From contig CAYXDO010000155.1 of the NCBI GenBank assembly GCA_964463485.1, forward strand, positions 1 through 26,946: a stretch of DNA of 26,946 nt, given 5' to 3'. Source of the stretch: CAYXDO01 sp964463485. GTDB lineage: Bacteria > Myxococcota > Kuafuiibacteriia > Kuafuiibacteriales > Kuafuiibacteriaceae. A model generated the notes under the pieces. That model had not been told where the DNA came from. It worked only from the letters and a program-made list of their open reading frames with translations, and ran no database searches. Positions 7,163 to 13,961 of this stretch are shown in pieces; positions within the stretch are counted from its first letter, which is position 1, and every line of letters begins with the position of its first letter. Position numbers and translations under genes: made by a program.

Positions 7163-8740
7163 GTGTCGAACGAGATCGCCATGGGTATCGACCTGGGCAC
7201 CAGCTACACGTGCGTCGCGATCATCGAGGACGGCGTGCCGACGGTGGTGCCCAATGAATGGGGCGAGCGCACCCACGCGTCCGTCGTGTCGTTCATGGAC
7301 GATGGCCGCGTGCTCGTCGGTAACGACGCCAAGAAGCAGATCATCACGAACCCCGAAAACACGGTGTACTCGGCCAAGCGGATCATCGGTCGGTACTTCT
7401 TTTCCGAAGAGGTGCGCAAAGCGCGCACGGTAGTGCCCTACAACATCGTGGAAGGACCGAACAACACGGTGCGCATCAAGGTGCGTGAGGACTTGTATTC
7501 TCCGCAGGAGATCTCCGCGCTGATCCTCAAGGAGATGAAGCAGATCGTGGAGAGCCATGCCGGGCAGGAAGTGAAGAAGGCCGTGATCACCGTTCCGGCC
7601 TACTTCAACGACAACCAGAGGCAGGCCACGAAGGACGCAGGAAAGATCGCTGGTCTCGAGGTCCTCCGCATCATCAACGAACCGACGGCAGCCGCGCTCA
7701 CGTACGGGTTTGGGCAGGGGTACAACCAGCGCGTCGCGCTCTACGATCTGGGCGGCGGCACGTTCGACATCAGCATCCTCGACATCGGCGATGACGTCTT
7801 CGAGGTGATCTCGACCGCGGGCGACACATACCTCGGCGGCGACGACTTCGACGATCGAATCATGCACTGGCTGGCGGACTCGTTTCAGCAGCAGCAAGGT
7901 GTGGATCTTCGTCAGAACAAATATGCGCTCCAGAAGATCAAAGAAGCGGCCGAGAAGGCGAAGATCGGCCTCTCCGAGCACGAAGTGGTGCAGATCCACA
8001 TCCCGCTGATTCACACCGACGAGTCAGGCTATTCGCTGGACTTCTCGACGACTCTTTCGCGCGCGGAGTTCAACCAGATGGTGATGGACCTCGTGCAACG
8101 CACGTTCAAAGTTTGTGACGAAGCCCTTCAGACCGCGCACTTGACGGCGACGGACATCGACTGCGTGATTCTCGTCGGTGGCCCAACCCGACTTCCGATC
8201 ATTCGGAGCTCGGTGCGCCACTACTTCCAGAAGCAGCCGCTGACCGACGTCGATCCCGACGAGGTCGTGGCGATGGGCGCGGCCATCCAGGCCCACGCGC
8301 TCCTCGATTCACAGCAGTCCACTTTTCTCTTGGACGTGACCCCGTTGACGCTTCGCCTCGCGACCGTCGGCGGCTACACCGAGAAGATCATCGACAAGAA
8401 CACACCGATCCCGATCGACCGAACGCGCTGCTTCACCACGGCCAGCGACTTTCAGGAGAAAGTGCGCATTCGCGTGATGCAGGGCGAATCGAACAAGGCC
8501 GACGAGAACGTGTTGCTCGGCGAGTTCGAGTTTTCGGGATTTCGTGTGGCAACGCGCGGCGAGGTCACGATCGAGGTGACCTTCGAGATCGACACCGACG
8601 GGATCGTGAACGTGTCGGCGCGCGACGTGGAGACCGGAGCGGAAGCCAGTACTCACATCAACCTCAGCTCGGGGCTGTCCGAGTCCGAAGTACTCGACGC
8701 GGCATCCCGTAACGAGGATCTCGTCGTCAGCGCCCGCTAG
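7163..8740 (+). CDS. DnaK/Hsp70-family chaperone without the helical lid
   Basis: The 525-residue product has a complete Hsp70 ATPase domain. The phosphate-1 loop GIDLGTSYT is at residues 8-16, NEPTAAALTYG near 172-182, phosphate-2 LYDLGGGTFD at 193-202 and the adenosine motif VILVGGPTRLP near 335. The DVTPLTLRL linker and the beta substrate-binding domain with NVSARDVETG follow. The chain stops after about the first turn of the lid (SSGLSESEVLDAA). About 110 residues are missing relative to E. coli DnaK, so substrate trapping should be faster and looser. Start is GTG at 7163 with AAGGAG 6 nt upstream. It lies 17 bp before a J-domain gene, its likely partner. Myxobacteria have several DnaK paralogues, such as SglK needed for social motility; orthology to SglK is plausible but not shown. 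No typical heat-shock promoter is seen. Confidence 0.93.
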   Translation: MSNEIAMGIDLGTSYTCVAIIEDGVPTVVPNEWGERTHASVVSFMDDGRVLVGNDAKKQIITNPENTVYSAKRIIGRYFFSEEVRKARTVVPYNIVEGPNNTVRIKVREDLYSPQEISALILKEMKQIVESHAGQEVKKAVITVPAYFNDNQRQATKDAGKIAGLEVLRIINEPTAAALTYGFGQGYNQRVALYDLGGGTFDISILDIGDDVFEVISTAGDTYLGGDDFDDRIMHWLADSFQQQQGVDLRQNKYALQKIKEAAEKAKIGLSEHEVVQIHIPLIHTDESGYSLDFSTTLSRAEFNQMVMDLVQRTFKVCDEALQTAHLTATDIDCVILVGGPTRLPIIRSSVRHYFQKQPLTDVDPDEVVAMGAAIQAHALLDSQQSTFLLDVTPLTLRLATVGGYTEKIIDKNTPIPIDRTRCFTTASDFQEKVRIRVMQGESNKADENVLLGEFEFSGFRVATRGEVTIEVTFEIDTDGIVNVSARDVETGAEASTHINLSSGLSESEVLDAASRNEDLVVSAR

Positions 8741-8757
8741 GACTTCGGAGGACACGC

Positions 8758-9297
8758 GTGCCGACGGACCCAAACATCCACCCGCATTGGGCTGCGGAGA
8801 CGAAGTCGTTCGCGAAGGACATCGATCAGCTCGACTACTACCAGATCCTCGAGTGCGCGCAGGATTCGCGCGTCGGCGACATCAAGGCTCGCTACCACCA
8901 CTTGCAGCGGACCTATCACCCCGACACGTTTTATCAATCGCCCGACGAGGAGCTCAAGGAAGCGGTCTTTCGCATCGCCAAGCGCGTCGCCGAAGCTTAC
9001 GTGATCCTTCGAGACCCCGTTCGCCGCGACAAATACACACGCGACATCAACGGCCCTGATCGCCTCCAGAAGCTGCGCTATACCGACGAGTCCGAGCAGG
9101 AGATCAAGAAAGAAGCGGTGGTCGCGGTCGGGAAGACGCCGCAGGGCCGGAAGCTCGTGGAGAAAGCGATGGCGTCCCTCGAAAAAGGCGACTTCGCGGG
9201 CGCAGAGCGCGATCTCAAGACTGCGTTGCTCTTCGAGTCCGACAACGAGTCGATCAAAAAACGCCTCGAGCAAGTGCGAATCCAGCTCAAGAAGTGA
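8758..9297 (+). CDS. J-domain protein with TPR-like C-terminus
   Basis: The 179-residue product has a J-domain at about residues 25-98 (LDYYQILEC, the HPD triad at 54-56, VAEAYVILRDPVRRDKY). J-domains stimulate the ATPase of Hsp70. It lacks the Gly/Phe and zinc-finger parts of DnaJ. The C-terminal third (GRKLVEKAMASLEKGDFAGA and a following helix) looks like one or two TPR-type helical hairpins that could bind a client. Start is GTG at 8758 with a strong GGAGG 7 nt upstream. Together with the lid-less DnaK 17 bp upstream it forms a dedicated chaperone pair; it cannot be a general DnaJ. The partnership is inferred from adjacency. Confidence 0.9.
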   Translation: MPTDPNIHPHWAAETKSFAKDIDQLDYYQILECAQDSRVGDIKARYHHLQRTYHPDTFYQSPDEELKEAVFRIAKRVAEAYVILRDPVRRDKYTRDINGPDRLQKLRYTDESEQEIKKEAVVAVGKTPQGRKLVEKAMASLEKGDFAGAERDLKTALLFESDNESIKKRLEQVRIQLKK

Positions 9298-9301
9298 TCA
9301 C

Positions 9302-10087
9302 ATGGCCCTCTTCTCTCGCATCGCCAAGCTCGAAGCCGAAGGGAAGAAGGCCGCCCTCGTCACCGTCGTACGCGTGTCTGGATCGACCCCGCGCGAGCCG
9401 GGCGCGAAGATGATCGTGCTCGAAGACGGAGCGATCGACGGCACGATCGGAGGGGGCGCCGTGGAGCTCGCGGCGATTCAGAACGCAAGAGAGGCCATCG
9501 CCGACGGCCAGCCGCGATATCTGGAGCACAAGCTCACGCAGGAGCTCGGCATGTGTTGTGGCGGACAAGTCTCGCTGTTCATCGAGCCGCTCCTACGATC
9601 GCCTCCGCTCGTGATCTTCGGTGCCGGACACGTCGGAGCGGCCTTGTGTCGCGCGGCCAGCGCCGCCGGCTTTGCGGTCTTCGTCGTCGATGAACGCGAG
9701 GAGCTCACGCGGCCTGACCTCCTCACCGGGGCAAAGGGCCGCACCAACGAGCTCGACGATCCGGCGATCCCGTTCGGACCCGAGACGTTCGTCATGGTCA
9801 CCACCCACGATCACGCGCTCGACCAGAAGCTCGTCGAGCGATCCTTGGCCAAGCGACACCGATGGCTTGGCGTGATCGGAAGTCAGCGCAAGGCCATCCT
9901 CACGAGGGAACGATTGGCGCACAAAGGCTTCACAGCCGAACAAGTCGCCGCTGTCCGTTGTCCGGTCGGCCTCGCCATCGGCGCGGAGACGCCCGAAGAG
10001 ATCGCCGTTTCGATCCTCGCAGAGTTGATCGCCGTGCGCCGCGGTCGCGTCCCCACCCACGCCCTCGAAACCAAAGCGCGGACTTGA
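9302..10087 (+). CDS. xdhC: XdhC/CoxI-family molybdoenzyme maturation protein
   Basis: The 261-residue product has both XdhC domains. The N-terminal XdhC_CoxI part has VSGSTPREPGAKM near residue 25-37 and DGTIGGGAVE near 42-51, and ELGMCCGGQVSLF near 80-92. The C-terminal Rossmann part has LVIFGAGHVGAALCRAA near 103-119 and CPVGLAIGAETPEEIA near 220-235. XdhC binds molybdenum cofactor, helps convert it to the sulfurated form and hands it to xanthine dehydrogenase-type enzymes in the cytoplasm. It follows the J-protein gene by 4 bp and overlaps the next gene by four bases. No xanthine dehydrogenase or CO dehydrogenase subunit is in the window, so the client is unknown. Confidence 0.92.
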   Translation: MALFSRIAKLEAEGKKAALVTVVRVSGSTPREPGAKMIVLEDGAIDGTIGGGAVELAAIQNAREAIADGQPRYLEHKLTQELGMCCGGQVSLFIEPLLRSPPLVIFGAGHVGAALCRAASAAGFAVFVVDEREELTRPDLLTGAKGRTNELDDPAIPFGPETFVMVTTHDHALDQKLVERSLAKRHRWLGVIGSQRKAILTRERLAHKGFTAEQVAAVRCPVGLAIGAETPEEIAVSILAELIAVRRGRVPTHALETKART

Positions 10088-10665
10088 GCGACCTCGGCGA
10101 ATCCGCCAAGTCCGAGAGCTCCGTGTCCCTCGGAGCTCGAGTGGCCGGGGTCATACTCGCGACCCCCGAGCTCGCGGCGGCGTTGGTGGGAGGACGACCG
10201 ATCCTCGATCGCCTAGTCGAGATCTTTCTGGCGGTGCTCGATCGGGTGATCGTGATCGAGACGCGAACCAACCCGCCGACATACAGCGATCCGCGCATCA
10301 CCGTGATCCCGAGCCGCACGTCGGACGAGCTTCACGCCGTGCTCTGCGCGATCGAAGTTCTGCGGACGGACGTCAAAGGCGTAGTGTTCCAGTCCATCGT
10401 GTCTCCGCTGACGACGGAGTCGATGATCCGGGCGCTCCTCGAGGGCGACGGCTCCCGCTTCCGCCTGCTCGTTCATGAGGGACGGGCCGGGCGCCCGATA
10501 TACGCTCCGAGCAACTCGTTCGAGGACTTCCTGGACTCACCGGAAGGAGGGCTCTTGGCCGTGCTAGCGGAGCGCGACGTCGAGCTCGTGGAGTGGCCCG
10601 ACTCTTCGGTGCTGGCGGAGTTAGGGAGCGACTCGGAGTTATTTGACTCTTCAGAGACTCATTGA
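10084..10665 (+). CDS. Degenerate MobA/MocA-like nucleotidyltransferase
   Basis: The 193-residue product starts at a TTG that overlaps the xdhC stop as TTGA; a GTG at about 10122 is an alternative. It resembles MobA-like NTP transferases that make the CTP or GTP form of molybdenum cofactor. Visible pieces are GVILATPELAAALVGGRPIL at the N-terminus, VIVIETRTNP, VKGVVFQSIVSPLTTESMIR and GRAGRPIYAPS, which correspond to the usual LAAG...K.LL, VVLG, D.P.v and G.P.lf segments. The signature AGGxSxRMGxxK is absent and the DxP site reads QSIVSP, so catalysis is doubtful. Its position after xdhC supports a cofactor-related role. Without the neighbour the call would be weaker. Confidence 0.6.
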   Translation: MSDLGESAKSESSVSLGARVAGVILATPELAAALVGGRPILDRLVEIFLAVLDRVIVIETRTNPPTYSDPRITVIPSRTSDELHAVLCAIEVLRTDVKGVVFQSIVSPLTTESMIRALLEGDGSRFRLLVHEGRAGRPIYAPSNSFEDFLDSPEGGLLAVLAERDVELVEWPDSSVLAELGSDSELFDSSETH

Positions 10666-10699
10666 TGGAAACGCGAGCGTGAGCGCGCGATTGTCGCAC

Positions 10700-12595
10700 T
10701 CATGGGCAGCTGGCCGAACGCGTGAGCTTTCCGGCGCATGAGGCTCCGGCCGCGAGAGTTCCGTCGGGGCACGTTGCTCCGGTGAAGTCGACTCGCTCGA
10801 AATCGATCGAGGCGGCATCGATCTTCGCGCAGGTCAGGTCCGCCCCGTTGAACCGAGTGTAGTAACTCGCGTTGAATCGCGCGCCGGTCAAATCCGCGTT
10901 GTACATCGTGGCGTCTCGAAACGACGGCTCGTCTTCGGACGAGCAGCAATCCCCGCCCATGTACGCGTTGACGAACGAGGCGTTGGTCAAGTTGGCGCGG
11001 TCGAAGATCGTTCCTCCGTAGCTCGCGCTGGAGATGGTCGAGCCCGAGAAGTTCGCGCCAGAAAGATCCGAGTCGGAGTAGGTCGACGCGCCCACGTACG
11101 CCTTGCTGAAGTCGGCGCGGCGAAGGTCCGAGCGATCGTAGGCCGCTTGGATCCCGGAAGACTCCACGAAGACGGAGTCGACGAGGTTTGCGTCCTGCAT
11201 TTTCGTGAAGTCCACGTCCGAACGATAAAAAATGGCTCCCTCCAGGTTGGCCTGGTTGAGGTTCGTGTAGTTGATGGTGGAGTTGCTGAAGTTGGCGCCG
11301 TGAAGGTCGAAACCCACGAGCCACATCTGGCTGACGTCCACGTTCATGCAAAACGAGCCCGGTCGAAGCGGGCACGGGGTGCCCGGCTCGACTTGACCGC
11401 CGCCTGACACCGGGGCGCCATTCGTAAAGGTCACTGGCAGCGATCCGTCGCAAGTGAGTGTGTAAGAACCATCTCCGTTCGCAGCGACGCTGCACGTCCG
11501 GCCATCCTCACCGTTGGCAACGAACACGGCCGGGCTGCCCGGACACGAGAGTGTATAGCCGCCAACGCCGCCCGTGACCGAGCACGACTGGCCGTCTTGC
11601 CCGTCGGTGATGACGATGGGTGCGCTTCCTGGGCAAGAGAGCGTGTGCGCGTTGGCGCCTGCCGGAGCGATCGAGCACGGAAGCGCGTCCTGCCCGTCGG
11701 AGAGAGTCACGGGTGTCGAACCCGGACACGCGAGGGTGTAGGTCCCGTCCCCGTGGTTGGTGAGTGCGCAAGGTTCGCCGTTTGCGCCGTCGACGCCGTC
11801 GGAAATCAAGATCGGCGCAGAACCTGGGCAGGCCACGGTATAGCTCCCATTTCCATGATCGGTCAGTGAGCAGGACTCACCGTCCTGCCCGCTCGTGATC
11901 GTCACCGGCGCGGAGCCGGGGCAAGTGATCACCGCTGTACCGGCCGCCTCATTCACCGCGCAATTGGCGCCGTCTCGCCCATTTCTCAAAGTCACCGGAT
12001 CACTGCCCGGACAAGCGAGAGTATAGGTCTGGTCGGCGTTCTCGGTCACCGCGCAAGGCAGCCCCCCGGATTCGGAGAACGTCACCGGGGCCGAGCCCGG
12101 ACAGGCCACCGTGAACGTTCCATCTTGGTTGTTCGTGAGCGAGCACGGAGCGCCATTTGCACCGTTTGCACCGTTTGCACCGTCTGCACCGTCGACCCCG
12201 TCCGCTCCGTCGACCCCATCGAGTCCATTCGAAATGGTGATTGGATCCGAGCCCGGGCAACTCAGCACGTAGGAGCCGGCCGCCGGCGTGATGGAGCAGG
12301 CGGGTCCAGGCGCGCCGTCAGCGCCCTTCGCCCCGTCGACGCCGTTCTGAATCACGAGTGGGTCGCTGCCCGGACACTCGAGCACGGCGGTCCCGTCTCC
12401 GCCGTCGTGAGCCGTACACCCCTTCACACTGCCCCCTTCACGAACCACGAACGGTTCAGAGCCTGGGCAGGACATGACCACCGTACCGTCTTCGCCCGTC
12501 GCGGCGGTGCAGACCGGATCGTCGCTACACGAAAGCAGGGCGGGCGAAAGCAGGGCGGGCAGGAATGAGTACCAAAGCGCGGATCTCCACTTCAT
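10700..12595 (-). CDS. Large lipoprotein with CPGS repeats, collagen-like tract and pentapeptide repeats
   Basis: The 631-residue product begins MKWRSALWYS and has a lipobox ending at Cys23 (LLSC), so it should be a lipoprotein of the cell envelope. From about residue 29 to 420 there are eleven units of roughly 30 residues. Each has the form C-x(n)-GxYTLxCPGSxPVTxxxG, with two cysteines that probably form one disulfide per unit. Gly-x-x collagen-like tracts (VDGADGANGANG type) sit at 85-98 and 124-150. From about 425 to 610 pentapeptide repeats of the A(N/D)LxxAxF type form a likely right-handed beta-helix. No enzyme motif is seen. The ATG at 12595 is preferred over a GTG eight codons upstream because it gives a clean signal peptide. 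It follows the SDR gene by 48 bp on the same strand and ends 34 bp from the convergent nucleotidyltransferase gene. Function is unknown; adhesion or matrix structure is a guess. Confidence 0.88.
   Translation of the reverse strand: MKWRSALWYSFLPALLSPALLSCSDDPVCTAATGEDGTVVMSCPGSEPFVVREGGSVKGCTAHDGGDGTAVLECPGSDPLVIQNGVDGAKGADGAPGPACSITPAAGSYVLSCPGSDPITISNGLDGVDGADGVDGADGANGANGANGAPCSLTNNQDGTFTVACPGSAPVTFSESGGLPCAVTENADQTYTLACPGSDPVTLRNGRDGANCAVNEAAGTAVITCPGSAPVTITSGQDGESCSLTDHGNGSYTVACPGSAPILISDGVDGANGEPCALTNHGDGTYTLACPGSTPVTLSDGQDALPCSIAPAGANAHTLSCPGSAPIVITDGQDGQSCSVTGGVGGYTLSCPGSPAVFVANGEDGRTCSVAANGDGSYTLTCDGSLPVTFTNGAPVSGGGQVEPGTPCPLRPGSFCMNVDVSQMWLVGFDLHGANFSNSTINYTNLNQANLEGAIFYRSDVDFTKMQDANLVDSVFVESSGIQAAYDRSDLRRADFSKAYVGASTYSDSDLSGANFSGSTISSASYGGTIFDRANLTNASFVNAYMGGDCCSSEDEPSFRDATMYNADLTGARFNASYYTRFNGADLTCAKIDAASIDFERVDFTGATCPDGTLAAGASCAGKLTRSASCP
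12152..12223. repeat. 9-bp tandem repeat coding Gly-x-x units
   Basis: Eight 9-bp units such as CCGTTTGCA and CCGTCGACC run head to tail inside the lipoprotein gene and encode the main collagen-like tract on the minus strand. Three units are almost identical (CCATTTGCA, CCGTTTGCA, CCGTTTGCA). Unit number could vary between strains by slippage and would keep the frame. Confidence 0.8.
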
Positions 12596-12643
12596 GGTTG
12601 GTGCTCTCGCACGGTCCACGGGTGGCTGGCAAGGCTCGATCGT

Positions 12644-13318
12644 TCACCAAGGAACTCGTCCGCGCCCCAAATAGTCGACGAACTCACCCGAGTCCCCGAG
12701 CGCCAGGCGATCGATCTGACGCAGAATGCCGCGCGCCGAGTCTTCCACCGACGCGGGAGCTCCGCCCCCACCCATGTCTGTTCGAACCCATCCGGGATTC
12801 ATAGCCACAGCGATGATGCCCTCTCCCGCGAGGTCCCGGGCCAGCGATCGCGCCGCCATGTTCATTGCGGCCTTGGACATACGGTAGCCGTAAGAACCGC
12901 CCGATCCGTTGTCGGCGACAGAACCCATCTTCGAGCTGATCATGACGATCTTCTTCACGCTGCTCCGCCGAATCTCCGGAAGCAGCGCGTGGGTGACTCG
13001 CAGCGCTCCCAACGCGTTGACGTTGAACGTCCTGATGATGCCTTCGAAGTCTAGCTCGTCCAGCTCGTCGCGCTCGTTGCGGATGCCCGAGTTGTTGATG
13101 AGCACATCGACGGGAGTACCGCGAAGCTTTTCGGCAAAGGACGCGACCGATCCGGCGTCGCCTACGTCGAGCTCGAGAACGCGCGCTCCGGACGACTTCA
13201 GCTCGTCGGCGCGAGCCAAGTCTCTGGCGGTTCCGAGGGCCTGATCTCCGCGGTCGATGATCTGTCGGACGAGCTCCAAGCCGATTCCGCGGTTTGCTCC
13301 GGTGACGACGTACAACAT
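12644..13318 (-). CDS. Short-chain dehydrogenase/reductase
   Basis: The 224-residue product is a classical SDR. It has the NAD(P)-binding TGANRGIG at residues 6-13, LDVGD near 50, NNSG near 75, the active-site Ser in MISSKMGS near 125, YGYRMSK carrying the catalytic YxxxK near 143-149, and NPGWVRTDMG near 175, which closes the cofactor pocket. It is related to C-factor-type and sniffer-type SDRs that have a short C-terminus. The substrate cannot be inferred. The ATG at 13318 gives the usual MxYVVTGANRGIG start. The gene diverges from a methyltransferase gene 79 bp away and is followed on the same strand by the CPGS-repeat lipoprotein. Confidence 0.93.
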   Translation of the reverse strand: MLYVVTGANRGIGLELVRQIIDRGDQALGTARDLARADELKSSGARVLELDVGDAGSVASFAEKLRGTPVDVLINNSGIRNERDELDELDFEGIIRTFNVNALGALRVTHALLPEIRRSSVKKIVMISSKMGSVADNGSGGSYGYRMSKAAMNMAARSLARDLAGEGIIAVAMNPGWVRTDMGGGGAPASVEDSARGILRQIDRLALGDSGEFVDYLGRGRVPW

Positions 13319-13397
13319 TGCAGCGGAGTATCACAGCGCGGCCGCTCGGGGGAACGGACGATGAACGAGGATTCGCCGTTCGTAGTATGAGGGCTGG

Positions 13398-13955
13398 GTG
13401 TCCGAGCAAGACCGAGTGCGTTGGAACCGGCGGTATGCCGAAACCGAGCTCGAGGACGATCCTCCGAGTCTCCTCGTCGAGCTTCTCGAGCGCTGGCCGA
13501 TCGAGGGTACGGCTTTGGATATCGCAGGCGGGACGGGCCAAGCCGCGGCGTTCTTGACTTCAGCGGGCCACGACGTCGTTTTGGTCGACATTTCAGGAGT
13601 AGCGCTCGAGCTCGCGCGGCAACGCTCTGTCGGTCCGGGAAGGCTGACGCTCCTCGAGTCGGATCTCGAGGCTCAGCCCCTCCCCGAGGGTCCGTTCGAC
13701 CTGATCGTCTGTTCGAATTTTCTAGATCGACGAGTGCTCGAGCAGGTTCCAGCTCGATTGCGTCCCAACGGCCTCTTCTTCTTCATTCACCCGACGGTAC
13801 GAAACCTCGAGCGAAACCCAAAGCCTTCACGACGATTTCTGCTCGAAGAAGGTGAAGCAGCCTCGCTCCTGGCGACGACCCTCGAGCTCCTCGAGGTCGC
13901 GGAGAGTTGGCGCGCCGGGCGTCATCTGATGCAGCTCGTAGGCCGGAGGACTTGA
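13398..13955 (+). CDS. Class I SAM-dependent methyltransferase, TehB-like
   Basis: The 185-residue product opens with the WNRRYAE motif (10-16) common in TehB and thiol or small-molecule methyltransferases. Motif I, ALDIAGGTGQAA (39-50), binds S-adenosylmethionine, and an acidic residue follows in VLVDIS near 61-66. DLIVCSNFLDRR near 100-111 is motif IV, and LRPNGLFFFIHP is the next strand. The start is GTG at 13398 with GAGGG 4 nt upstream. A TAGTAT -10-like hexamer lies at 13383-13388, too close for a normal leader, so the true promoter is uncertain. Its 3' end lies 6 bp from the convergent ASH-domain lipoprotein gene. Substrate unknown. Confidence 0.88.
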   Translation: MSEQDRVRWNRRYAETELEDDPPSLLVELLERWPIEGTALDIAGGTGQAAAFLTSAGHDVVLVDISGVALELARQRSVGPGRLTLLESDLEAQPLPEGPFDLIVCSNFLDRRVLEQVPARLRPNGLFFFIHPTVRNLERNPKPSRRFLLEEGEAASLLATTLELLEVAESWRAGRHLMQLVGRRT

Positions 13956-13961
13956 GAGTGC

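Noticed and set aside
5960..8014. 684-residue open frame on the minus strand
   Set aside because: It runs antisense through the dnaK-like gene and then out of frame through the amidotransferase-like gene. Both have clear homology, so this is a shadow frame of GC-rich DNA.
11400..12500. Regular repeats that could be mistaken for a CRISPR or satellite array
   Set aside because: The repeats keep one reading frame, vary at third positions and encode the CPGS units of a lipoprotein; they lack identical repeats with unique spacers.
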